64,000 nucleotides of DNA from Chlorella sorokiniana (Eukaryota; Chlorophyta; Trebouxiophyceae; Chlorellales; Chlorellaceae), in NCBI GenBank assembly GCA_025917655.1, contig CP084612.1, positions 806,001 to 870,000 of the forward strand. The letters run 5' to 3'. Made by a program: the position numbers and the translations under genes. The first letter of the stretch is position 1. Each line of letters starts with the position of its first letter. The notes beneath the pieces are model-generated. The model was not told the origin of the DNA and did not search any database. It was given only the letters and a program-made list of their open reading frames with translations. Positions 33,656 to 44,395 of the stretch are shown piece by piece.

Positions 33656-35553
33656 TCAGTGGCGCGCCGCACGCTTGCGCTTGCTGGAGCTGTCCTGACG
33701 CTTCAGGCTGGGGACGGGCAGCGCGACCTGCGGAGGCGGGGGAGCGGGACACACAGAAAGCCAAGGTTCAGCGACAGAAGTCGTGCTGTTCACAACCCCG
33801 GGCTGACTGGGGCCACAGCTTTGCGCAACGCGTTGCTGAGGCTGGCATCCCGCGCCGCCAGGGCTGCCAGCGCTGGCTGCGAGCGGCTGCAGCGCGCGCC
33901 GCCGCCGCCGCTCACCGCTGCGACGCAGCCGGAGGCCAGGGAGTCTGGTGAGTCCGGGGTGTCGATGGCGGCAAAGCTCATGATGGGGAGAGCAGGGGTG
34001 GCATGGCCTCCACACCCGCAGCACAGGAGGCAGACCTGAGGCGAGGGGGTGCGAGCAAGGGTGGGGGTTGGGGGTTGGGGTCGGCAGGTGGGCCTGATCC
34101 AACCGCAGCTGCCCAAGCAGAGGGCGTGGGGCGGGAAGGACCCAAGCCCCCTCGGCAGGCTGCCGCCAGCCAAGGGCAGCCCGCGCTGCGGCTCAGCGCG
34201 GCACTGCGCTGCGCACTGCTGCGTCCACACGCCCCGCGAGCCGCCCCAGCAGCCCGGCGCGGCTCACTTGCGCCCGGTGGCCAGCAGCTCCAAGTTGATC
34301 GAATCGGCGGCGGCTTCGTAGTCCATGGACAGGAGGAGGCCGCGGGAGGCGGGAGGACGCGCGCCCGGCGCGGGCGTGCTCTTGAGCGCTTGAGCCCGGC
34401 GCCGGCGTCCGCCGCGGCGGCCAGCACCTCGGCGTCGCTGCACGCGGCCGAGGCGGCGTCGCCGTCGTCCGAGGCAGTCAGGGGGCGGTGCCCAGCATGT
34501 GCAGGTCCAGCGCATCAAGGGAGGACGCGCCGTCGTGCCTGCGCAGCCGGGGGCGTTCAAAGAGCGGGGCCGGGGACACACAGGTTGGAGGCGTGGCTGC
34601 ACCACGGCGCATGTGGCATGGCCTGATGCCGGAGCTCGAGCAGTGCGCCCAGGGTGCGGGGCATGCATGCTCGGGGGGGCCCCCACCCCCACCACCCACC
34701 CCCTCACCTTGTCTCGCTGAACAGCAGCGCGATATCGTCGTCCTGGTCGTGGCTGGCGGCCTCGCCATCGCCAGGGCCTTGCTCCGCCGTGGCGCAGCTC
34801 TTCTCGGAAGAGCCCGCGGGGCCCTTGCCCGAGCCGCCGGCGCCGGCCGAGGCGCACGGCCCGCTCTCGTCCTCGTCCTCGCCCAGCAGCAGGCGCAGGC
34901 AGTCCTCGTCCAGGTCGGACAGCTGGTTGTTGAACAGGTCGTCCGCGGCGGGGGCCAGCGGTCCGCACGGCTTGGCGGCGTCGGGGCAGAGGCGCCTGCA
35001 GCGAGGCGCGCGAGCACGAGCGGCGGTACTTGAGCCAGCTATGCGAGTGAAACCTCCCGCGGGCTGGCGCAGCTGGTACATTGATCAAAGAAAGGAAATC
35101 GTCCGGCTGGGCGAGGCCGAGGGAGGGCAAGGGAGCAAGTGGGAGAGGGCCCCAAGGGGATGCCAGCTGGGGAAACCCTAGCTCCGCGGCACCGCGTCAA
35201 GGCCTAGGTCCATTTTCCTTGCCCTCGTGTGAGGTGTTTGTGATCGACAGAGCGCGGCGGCGAGGCTGCGAGGGCTGCAAGCACCCCAGCGAGCATGATG
35301 AGGCCCAGCTGCCATGCTCACCTTGCAGCGCTCCCGCGGTGCCAAAACCCGTTGCTGGTGCAGATGAATGGTTTCCTGCTGGCGAAACACCCGCCATCTG
35401 CTGCTTCAGCAAGCGCTGCAGCTGCTGCTGCGTTGGCTGACCGTAGACGTAGTCAGCAGGGGAGAGGGATGCCTGCATCTCTGCCGGGGACGTTGGCAGG
35501 CCCAGCCAAGACCCCAGCCCAGGCTGCTTGCACGCCTTGACAACCGACGCCAT
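33656..35553 (-). CDS. unknown protein, acidic middle and basic C-terminus
   Basis: I do not recognise this gene. Probable exons: 35553-35322, about 35000-34708, 34538-34268, 34035 to about 33800 and 33727-33656. The N-terminus is MASVVKACKQPGLGSWLG, then SPADYVYGQPTQQQLQRLL. The second exon has an acidic helix-like run (LFNNQLSDLDEDCLRLLLG, then EDEDES). The third gives RHDGASSLDALDLHMLGTA and MDYEAAADSINLELLATGR. The fourth gives FAAIDTPDSPDSLASGCVA. The end, SLKRQDSSSKRKRAARH, is strongly basic. One-base frame changes are needed at the exon 1/2 and 3/4 joins and near 34485. Alternating acidic and basic parts suggest a nuclear regulator, but this is inference. The last two exons could belong to another transcript. 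Confidence 0.5.
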
Positions 35554-37070
35554 ACTGCTCTCCGCGCGCCGCTAACTGCCCAGCCGCCTGCTCAAAGCGA
35601 TGTTACCAATCGTTCAAGGCCGAACACGGGGCAACACGGGGTGTAAGGAGAGGAGGGGCCAGCGAGCAGACCCACGAAGGGAGAACAGGGCAGGGGCAGT
35701 GAAAAGCGAAAATTCAACGAAGAATGAAACTTGTAACAGAGGAAGACCTTGCAAAGGAAGCGCGCCCTCATCAAAAGCGCCCCGCACCTCCATGGAAGCA
35801 CTTTTGCTGATTTCCTGTGGATGCAATCGGGCGCCCACTTTGGGTTGCCCTATATGAGCTTGTCGTGAATTCGGCTGAGCTCGACGCAGCCCGTCCCTCT
35901 GGGCGCCGCACAGCTGCCAGCTTTCGCTGCCGCAACCGGGCTGCCAGCCGCCGCCGCCCACTGGCACACTCGAGGAGGCTAGGCTCCGGCGCTCATCCCC
36001 CAAGCACACACACACATACATCCAACCTAACTTCAAAAGTCGGGGTGCATGTCTGTTCGTAACCGCCAGCAATGCTGCACCTGGCCTGCGTTGTGCAAGT
36101 GTTCCGCTACAGCGTGTCCAGGCAACGCAAGGAATGAAGGCAACAGGGAAGCAGGTGTCGAGCAAAGGGCGTGCTAAAGAGGCCGAGGAACAAACAACAG
36201 ATGGCAAGGGAATAGCGATGAGGACAGGGAAAAGGGAGAGAAGAGGGAGGGGGTGGGGTGTGGAAGGAGGAAAGCCAAGACGACGTGCATCAAAACGAAG
36301 AAGGGAGGCAGAGCCACCGAGAATTGGCCGGCACGCCACAGCAGCTGCGACCCCGCACGTATGCTTGACGGGGCGCGCAGACAGAGTGGCACGGCAGGTA
36401 CAGCTGGGAATCGGTGTGGCGCGGGCGGGCGTGGCGCCGCCACTCGACGGGCGCCACGCCGTGGCCCTGCGCCACTGTGTGTCATTGGCATGGGCTCACA
36501 CACTCAAAGTGGCAGGCCAGCGGCACGCGCACGGGCGGCCGCAGCAGCTACCCAAACACACGGGAAGAAGCAGTGCTCGAGCCGTCCGTCAGGGCTGTGG
36601 GCGGTGCCTGAAGAGATCTGAGCGGACCGAGCACGCGGCGCGGCTATCAACGGGAGGCAAGCAAAAGCAAGGGCGTGGAGGGGGCGCGACAGGCTGATGG
36701 GCCGGAGGCTTGCTGGCTTGTCAGCTGGCAGCAGCTGCTCAGAGAGCGGCAAGCATGGGTGCAGATGGGAGGGAAGAGGGGCATGGCGCCATATGGTGGA
36801 GGAAGGACCTGGGGGAGGCTGGGAGTGAAACCTGTCCTGTGGGTGTTGACAGCCTCAAAGCTAGGCTACAAGGCCTGTTGGGAAGGAGTATGCGTAAGAG
36901 AGGGGTAGGAAGGGCGGTTGGGGTGGGGACGAGTGAGTGTTCATTCAACATGCTGAAAGACGGCCGAGCGTTGTGGAGGGAAGAAGGTGGGCGGCCTGAG
37001 CATAGTTAACTGCAGGCGTCCACTGGCACAGAGCTCCGCAGAAGGAGCGCGAGCATGGGCCAGGGGACGC
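35554..37070. other. gene-free stretch of 1.5 kb
   Basis: It lies between the start of the unknown minus-strand gene and the stop of the U2AF-like gene. It should hold the promoter of the former and the 3' UTR of the latter. From 36150 to 36400 the + strand is purine-rich. No conserved protein, repeat or RNA gene is visible. Confidence 0.4.
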
Positions 37071-39584
37071 CTAAAAGGGAGAGGGTGCAAGCGCTCGCTT
37101 CACTGCAGGGGTGCAGGGGGGCTGGGTGTTGGTGATCGGCGCCGCCAGACCAGCGCCGCAGGCAGCACAGGCCCGCCGCCGCGGCCCAGCCCAAGGCGGG
37201 CGCCCGACGCACCCGTCAAGAACTTGGTGTTGCACGGCTTGCCGTTGAGGTTCTGGATCACGATGTCGGTGACGTGGATGTCCAAGAACTCGGCAAAGGC
37301 GTAGCCCTGCGGGGGCACCCGTGTGAGGGCGTTCAGGCCGTCGCGTCGCGCAACCTGCCGACGACCCAGAAGGCGACCAGCTGCATGGGCTGCCCCTGTC
37401 AGGCTTCCACCGCAACAGCGGGAGCGTGCCGCATGGGTTGGTCAAGCAGCGCGCAGGCGGCTCGCCAGCACCCAGCCGACGCCCTGCCAGGTGCCGGCGC
37501 CCTGCCCATGTGCAGCAGCGTCAGTCACCTTGGAGTTGCCGGTTCCGCGATCCATGACCAGGTTGAAGGCCTTCAGCTGGCCAAAGGGCATCAACATCTC
37601 CTTGACCTGCAGCCAAAGGGCGGCAGCAGGCGTCGCACACAGGGCGCAGGGCCGCGAGGGGCTGAGGCGCAGCGCCACGCTCTGCGCCGCAGCCGGCCGC
37701 CCACCTGCTCCTCTGACCAATCGCAGGGCAGGCCGCCAATGAAGAGCTTGTGCGGCGAGTCCTGCACCACCGTCTTCACGACCTCCAGCCCAGACAGCTG
37801 CGGTAGCGAGCCGGCGGGGGAGCAGCGCGCGGGGAGGTCAGCCGGCGCGGCTGCTGCAGCCGACACAGCGCACCTTTCACCTAGGGTGAAAGCAGGGTGA
37901 CAGCAGGCGCAAGCTGCAGCTGGCAGCCGGCACAGGCGGCCCACGGCCAGCCAGCAGCCAGGCCCAGCACACGGCTGCACTCCACTCAGCACACCACTCA
38001 CGTCCATGGCGGGGTTGGGGTCGGTGGGCCCCAGCATGAGCGCCAGCGTGATGTCGTAGTTGTTTGGACGGCGGATCTGCGGGCCAGCGGGGTGCAGCCG
38101 CGCCGTGAGCGGCCCGTCCTGCCAGCCCAGCTGTGCGCGCAGCGGTACCGCTGCCGCCGGGCAAGCGGTGGGCGGAGCCCTCGGAGCGGCTGAAGCCAAG
38201 AGGAGGAGGTAGCCGGCGAGCCCCCGCATGCCGCCCCCTCCCTCCCCCCCGCCCCCTCCCCCTTTCCCCGATCAACCCCCGCGCCCCCGCCCCCCGTCCA
38301 CATCCTCGCTGGCACCCCACCTTGAGGTATGCGTCCCTGAACTTGACCCCATCCAGGGCCATGGCATTGGAGGCCTCCTCCACCGACCGGAACTCCACAA
38401 ACGCGTAGCCCTTGTCCTGCACGTGGCTCACCCCACCGCTGAACAGCAGCTCACCGTTGCCCTGCAGGGGTGGCGGCGGCGCGGCGCGGAATGCAGGCGA
38501 GTGGGCCGGACGGCGCGCGCAGGGCAGCAGGGACGGTGGGCGGCAGGGCGGCGCGGCAGGCGGCCCCCAAGCTTGAGCACGCGGTGAGCGAGGAGCGGCG
38601 GCCGCACCCCAAAGATGCCCACGGGCCAAGAGGCCCGCCGCCTGCCCATGCAGCGCGCCTCAGCCCCGGCACAGCAGCGGCAGCCGCGGCTTGTGAAAGG
38701 CCTGGGCGCCAGCACGCGCACCTGGTAAAGCTTGCAGGAGGTGATGGGGAAGCCGGGGCGGCGGTGCCGCCTGTTTGCACCATCAGCTCGTTGACGGCCT
38801 GCCGCAGCTCCGCCTCGTTCACGTTGGTGGGCAGGTTGCCCACGCTGTTGGCAGGGGTGGGGGCGCAGGAGGCAGGAGCAGCATGTCAGCAATGACTGGC
38901 CAGGCCCAGGAGCTGACGCTGCAGCTGGGACAGGAGCTGCAGCGGCAGGCAAATCTTGAATCGAAAATGGGGCCGTCGCGCGCGGCCCGACACATCCATC
39001 TGAGCTCGCTGCAGGCGGCCAGCCAGCATGGGCAGCGCAGCCCTGCACGGTGTGCGGGCTCACTAGACGCGCTTGGCGGGTCGCGCGGCGTCCGGGTTGA
39101 ACAGCTGATAGCGGGCCTGCAGCTGGGCAGCCCAGTTGCGGTAGTGCGACAGCGTGCCTGCAGCCAGGGCGGATGCCGACAGCAGTGTAGTGCTCAGGCT
39201 GCTGCTGCGGGCGACCGCCGGGGCTGCCAGGGCGACGACGTCGGGGCAGCCCCGAAATGCTACACTGCGGCGCGCATGGCAGCACGACAAGTCGCTCGAG
39301 GGCAGCCGCTTGCCCCTGGCTGCAGCGCACCCTGCAGCCGCTGCAACTCGCGAGCCTGCGCCTCCAGTTGATCCCTCAAGCCCTTCTTCTCCATGTCTGC
39401 AATCGGCAGGGCCCGGCCAGCTTTGCTTGGGTGGCTGCTTGCAGACATGCTGTTGGCGGCTGTCAATCGACGGCCCCGTCAAAATCCTCCTGCAGCCGGC
39501 CCCACCCGACACAGCGTCCGTGGCCAGCAAGGGGATGCCATGCCCGTCGCCATACGGCCCGTTTGGCAGCCCGATCGGTAGCAT
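37071..39584 (-). CDS. U2AF65-like splicing factor with two RRMs and no UHM
   Basis: Relative of the large U2AF subunit, which binds polypyrimidine tracts at 3' splice sites. Ten exons join cleanly: 39584-39506, 39396-39331, 39157-39064, 38844-38722, 38461-38321, 38076-38002, 37797-37705, 37606-37529, 37306-37213 and 37102-37071. This gives about 291 residues. A short N-terminal coiled coil (EKKGLRDQLEAQARELQRLQ) precedes RRM1 (KRVYVGNLPTNVNEAELRQA, GYAFVEFRSVEEASNAMALD). The linker IRRPNNYDITLALMLGPT resembles plant U2AF65. RRM2 follows (HKLFIGGLPCDWSEEQVKEM, GQLKAFNLVMDRGTGNSKGY). The protein stops at VKRALAPSPF just after RRM2. The RS-rich N-terminus and third RRM (UHM) of normal U2AF65 are absent. 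One base is missing near 38757. A separate full-length U2AF gene probably exists elsewhere (inference). Confidence 0.9.
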
Positions 39585-40488
39585 TGCAAAGCTGGCCGTG
39601 GCTGAAAACCGGGGCAAAGGCAGGGGTGGCAAGAGGGCGGCGAAAGAAGGAGCAAGAGGATCAGGGAAAGAGAAAAGGCATGCGGGGTGCCCGGGGGCCA
39701 GCCGCAGGGGCGTTAGGAGGATGACAGTGTCTGAGAGTCGCAAAACTGTGTCTGGAGACCAGGGTAGCGGGTGGAGAAAGGCAAAAGGGGGAGAGGGACC
39801 CTAGTCGTTGAGTCTGAGTGTGCACAGAAGGCAGCTTCGGCTGGGGCTCGGGCTGGGTTCTGCGGAGGGTGCGTCGGAAGTGCCCTGCTTCCGACAATAT
39901 TTACTTGGAATAGAGAGTGACCGACTGATGCGGAGATGCTGAGAAGGCCTACACGAGGGTGGCTCGCGTGGCAGACCCAGCGTAGCCAAAAAGTTGCATC
40001 ATGCATTTGTCAAAAGCCTCTCCCGGTCCGCCGCACGCAGTTTCTACGTTGCAAAGGGCACAAACCCTCTTAAATTTTCGCCTGCAAGCCCTGACTGACA
40101 GAACAGCGGGGCGGCCACATGCGGGTCGGCGCCGCCACCGGCGAGCAGCATGTTTGAATGTTGTTTTATCGCTCTGCAGTCAGACTGCTCCCAGCCCGGG
40201 CCGTAATTAAGTGAACCCCACACCTGCTGAACTGGCGGCGGTCGGGTCGGTCCCGCTCACCCAGGCCTACTGATGCCTAGAAGTTTACTGCGCACGATCA
40301 CCCAGCTCCCTTGCACAACTGAGCCACCGACATGGTGTTCAGGGACATGGCTCGACCTGACCAGGCACTGTACATGAGGTATTTCCCGTTGCATGAGCAG
40401 GATTCCCTCCCATCCGCCGTCTGTCAGCATGCAGAGTGGGAGCTGCGCTCATTCTTTCATTCTTGTTGCGACGACTGCTGCAAGCTCG
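39585..40488. other. upstream region of the U2AF-like gene and 3' flank of the DUF98 gene
   Basis: No conserved coding sequence is visible on either strand. The promoter of the U2AF-like gene is expected near 39590-39900. I see no repeats or RNA gene. Confidence 0.4.
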
Positions 40489-40493
40489 TTACA
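40489..40493 (-). terminator. TGTAA poly(A) signal of the DUF98 gene
   Basis: TTACA on the + strand reads TGTAA on the - strand, 132 nt after the stop of the DUF98 gene. Confidence 0.5.
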
Positions 40494-40624
40494 TTGCTGC
40501 ATCACGGTGCACACGGGCAGCCAAACAACGGTGTGCCTGCCTGCCAAGAGCGAGACAAGGATGCAGGCGCCCGGCGGGGCCGCCACGGGCCACCCCATGC
40601 CGCAGGTGCACCGCGCCGAGGGGA

Positions 40625-42310
40625 CTACGTGCCCTGCGGCTGCCGCGCGCTGCCCAGGAACTGCTCCAGCTCCGTCGAGAACACCTCGTAGATCAGCGTC
40701 AGCGGCTTGCCGGCGTGCCAGAACAGGTACTGGCGGCCCCAGAACGGGCCTGCCGCCTGGAACCGCCTGCAGGGGAGCAGCCAGGCGCAGGCAGCTCAGC
40801 GTGGGCGCCACCCTGGCGCTCGAGCGCGCCACGAGAGCAGCAGCGCAGCACACGCCGCCAGCATTTCTGATGCCGAGGCTGCCGATGTGCGGACGTGCAG
40901 CCGTTGCAGGTCTCAGGCTGCACGGCCCCAGTTGCCCACCGCTGCCAGGGCCCCTGCCCACCACCCTGCTCACCCCTCCAGGTATGGGCTGTTGCCCAGC
41001 TCCATTTGCAGTATCTCGCGGTATAGCTCGGTGCGGCCCTGGCTCAGCGAAACCCAAATGGGCTGGCTGCGGTCACTGCGCCCATGTGTTTGGGGTGGGG
41101 GCGAAGGGGTGGGGGTGGGGGTGGGTGGGGGCGGGTGTGGGGTGTGGGGTGTGTGGGGGGAAGGAGCGCTGCGGGGTCCAGGCTGGGCCCCCTCCTGCAG
41201 ATGGTTTTGTTTCTTTCTTGAGCGGCGAGGCGTACCGCAGGTACTGGTCCACCGTGTCGGCCGCCCACCACGAGGCGGCGTACACGTATGCCTTGCTGCG
41301 GGGGTCGGGGATGCGGAGCAGCACCTGCACAGGAGCACGGGGGGCTGGGGCGTCAAAGGCCGCACCCACCCAGGCCGCCTCACCCAGCCAGGCCGCCTCT
41401 CCCAGCAAGGGCAGAGGACGCCAGCAGCCTGTCACCTGCCGCTGCACAAGTGGCCCCTCGATGGCCGCCGTCTGTGGCGGCAGCCCTCCTCGTTCATGCC
41501 CTATGTTGCGCATTTCCAGGCATTCAACCTGCAGAAGCGGGGGAGCCTGCGTCGGGCGGCTGGCACGCTTCCCAATGCAGCAGGCAGATCGGCGGAGGCG
41601 CATCACGCAGCCTTGCATCGCTTCTGCCCACCTGCACCCGTTGGTTTGTCATCAGCTGCAGGTGCCGAGTCACTGATCCATCGCTGAGGAGGATCACCTG
41701 CAAGGCTTCCGCATGCAGCCCACTTCACACGCTGTCAGCGGCACACCGCCAGGCGGACCCCCACATTCATCCCCCTATGTTTGTGGGATTGCAGGCGGGC
41801 ACCGTAAGCGATTCAAGCTCAGCGCACCTTCCAAGAAGGGCTCAGCGGATAAGGGGTGGCCTGCATGAACACCGCTTGCTCCTCCGTGCCCTGCAGAAGG
41901 AGCGGAGCCAGCCGTCGCTTGCAAAGGGACGTGTTCAGAGGAAGCGGGGCTCCACAGCGCAGGGCAGCCCTGCAAACCTTCCAAATGGAGGGGTGATGCA
42001 AAGGGTGCCAGCCCGTGGGCGTCAAGCTGCCATCCCCCGCTGCTGCTGCTGCTGTCGCTGCCTGCACTCCCGCAGAGTCCTCCACGGCTGGGTTGGTGCT
42101 CCAGCGCCTCGAGCAGAGCGGCGGAGTGCCCGGCAACGGCTGCCACAAGCTGGGGCCCAGGGCCTTGGGCAAGCCCGTGCCTCCACGTGGCAGCATGCCC
42201 GCGTTGTCTCTACTTGATGCGGAGCAAGCTATGAGGCGCGCTCTACTGCCGCACTGACGTGCCGAAGGGGTTGCTGCCGCTCGTGGCAGCGGCACTGCTA
42301 TTGCTGCCAT
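40625..42310 (-). CDS. DUF98 / Ycf21 family protein (chorismate lyase-like fold), plastid-targeted
   Basis: Six exons give about 318 residues: 42310-41828, 41697-41638, 41528-41436, 41324-41236, 41062-40974 and 40766-40625. The first 50 residues (MAAIAVPLPRAAATPSARQ, then GSRARLIACSASS) look like a transit peptide. The family core is VILLSDGSVTRHLQLMTNQR, LVQRQVLLRI, AYVYAASWWAADTVDQYLR, PIWVSLSQGRTELYREILQM, GPFWGRQYLFWHAGKPLTLI and YEVFSTELEQFLG. DUF98 proteins of cyanobacteria and algal plastids (Ycf21) are related to chorismate pyruvate-lyase UbiC; their own substrate is not established to my knowledge. One base seems missing at the exon 4 donor (41236). It is head to head with the Bax inhibitor gene. 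Confidence 0.88.
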
Positions 42311-42646
42311 GCCACAAGCCCCTGGATGCCTGGGAGCAAAGTTTTACCGTTAAAAACCAATCAAGCTGGCCTTGGATGCTTTGGATTTTGCTAAGGAGCA
42401 ACCTGAAGTTGAACAGCAAGGACCTGATTGGCCACACCACTGATTGGCCGCACTACTGACTTCTAGCTCGCCCCTTACTGTTATAAGTACAATTGACGGG
42501 TTTGGGTTGCAGAACGAGGCCAGTGGGCATGCGCGGGACAGGTCAAGTACACCCAAAGTGTCACTTAGGCTTTCGGAGGCCGCTGTGGGCGTGAAGTGTT
42601 GCTTACGTCGCTGGTCACAAGTTGCAGAGCACCAAGAGCGTTCAAG
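42311..42646. promoter_or_regulatory. divergent promoter with CCAAT/ATTGG boxes
   Basis: This 336-bp spacer between the DUF98 (-) and Bax inhibitor (+) starts contains AACCAATCAAG near 42356 and two copies of CTGATTGGCC near 42424 and 42440. These are CCAAT boxes in both orientations within 95 bp. NF-Y-type factors bind such boxes in eukaryotic divergent promoters. Factor binding here is inference. Confidence 0.5.
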
Positions 42647-44042
42647 ATGGATTTCGTAGAGCGTCTGGCCGGCCTCGCGGGAGGCTCCCGCCCAAGCCCC
42701 ACAGCCAACCAGAAGCTCTTTGATTTCAGCAATCTCAGCCCTGCCGTGCAGTCCCATCTTCAGCAGGTGCGTCGCCGCTGCAGGTTGCCGCAAGCGCTCG
42801 CTCCGCTGCCGTCACCCCGGAAGGTTTCACACCTACCGTAGTGCGCACTGGGCAGCATGGGCTTCACCCCTGCAGTGAGAACAAGATTTCCAAGGAGGAC
42901 AAGGTTTCCGAGGTTTGGTTCATGCTCCTCCTCTCTGCAGGTCTACCTCACCCTGTCGGTGGCGCTCTGCCTGTCTGCCGCCGGAGTGTACGTCTCTGCC
43001 GTCACCGGCTTTGCCCAGGGCCTGGGCATGATCGGCTTCCTGGTCTCCGCGCCCTGGATGATGTCGGTGCCGGCCGTGCCTGCCACGCTGCGCAAGCGAC
43101 GCGCCCTATTTGGCGCCGCCGCGCTGTCGCAGGGCCTGCTGATCGCGCCGCTGGTGCGCACCGCGCTGGCGCTGCACCCGGGCGTGCTCTTCACCGCGTT
43201 TGCGGGCACCGCAGGCAAGGCGGCCGCTATTGCAGCTGCCCATGCTGATTATTAGCGGCCCTGCTGTCGCCAACAACAGATGCGAGCAGTGGGGTGAGGG
43301 GCATCTCTTGTAAATCCTCACGCGCGCGCCCCGCCCGCCCCCACCCCCCAGCAGGCGTGTTTGCGTGCTTCAGCGCAGCCGCGCTGCTGTCCCCCCCGCC
43401 GTCACTACCTCTACCTGGGCGGCCTGCTGTCCTCCGTGCTCTCTTTCTTCCTGCTCGCCCGCCTGGGCACCTGGGTGTTTGGCGGCGCCGCGCTGCTCTT
43501 CCAGGCGGAGCTGTACCTGGGCCTGGCGGTGTTTGCGGGCTACGTGGTGTTCGACACGCAGGCGAGCCGCTGGGGGCGTGGGGCGACAGGGCAACCAGCA
43601 GGCTGCGCTGCATCGCGGCCTGCCTGCTCTCCTCGCGACGCTCCGCCCCGTTCGGCCGCGCAGCAGCTGTTGATCGCTGGGCAGCTGGCGCCGCGTGCCC
43701 TGCCCCCTGCAAACCTCCTTGCCACCCGGCTTTGACCCTCCCTGCTGCGGCGCGCTGTGCCAGCAGGTCATCGTGGAGCGGTGTGAGGCCGGGATCCGGG
43801 ACCCCCTGCGCGACGCGCTGGACCTGTTTGTGGACGCCGTCGCCATCTTTGTGCGCCTGCTCGTCATCCTGCTGAAAAACGCGCAGGAGAAGGAGCGGCG
43901 CAGGGGAGAAGGAGAGGGCGGCGGGCCGCAGCCGTGGCATGCGCACGTCCCGCCTGTGAGGCTGCCGCACGCACGGAGCAGCATGTGGGCACGCCCGCAG
44001 CGGGGTGCAGGCCGCAAGGCCCCCAAAGACCTGTACCTGTAG
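42647..44042 (+). CDS. Bax inhibitor-1 (TMBIM6-type) membrane protein
   Basis: ER multi-span protein of the Bax inhibitor-1 family, which modulates Ca2+ leak and stress-induced cell death in plants and animals. Exons: 42647-42766, 42941-43214, 43355-43561 and 43767-44042. [12 protein letters not shown] starts the protein. [20 protein letters not shown] begins TM1. Further segments are [72 protein letters not shown] and [37 protein letters not shown] with a following Lys/Arg tail closes the core. Introns 2 and 3 both have GC donors. One base in the C run near 43392 is in excess, the opposite of the usual loss. The C-terminal tail after EKERRRG is longer than in plant homologues. Confidence 0.92.
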
Positions 44043-44395
44043 AGCGCCAGGCGACGCTCCCCAGCCCTCTGACACCACCTGTGACATTTTCATCCTGCAC
44101 TCTGCCCACAACGCATGCAACATGACCTTGCCATTCACCTTAGTCGACAAGGGCCGACCTGTGGGGATCTCTGCCCTTCCAGCACGCTTGGCGTGACGGG
44201 CAAGGCCGCCGACATGGCCAGCGCTCGAGTTTGCGGCTTTATGGGGAGGCTAGATGCACCGGGATGGTTTCACAATTATTGGAATGCATTCTCAGCAAAC
44301 ACTGCACGCGTAGGCCGCACACAGGTTAGCCTGCCTCAGCCCGGTGGCTGGTCTTACGGCGTTGAGAAGCACGCCACTTCGTGCAACTTGCTCGA
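44043..44395 (+). other. spacer between two same-strand genes
   Basis: These 353 bp hold the Bax inhibitor 3' end and the PPR promoter. Nothing else is recognisable. Confidence 0.4.
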
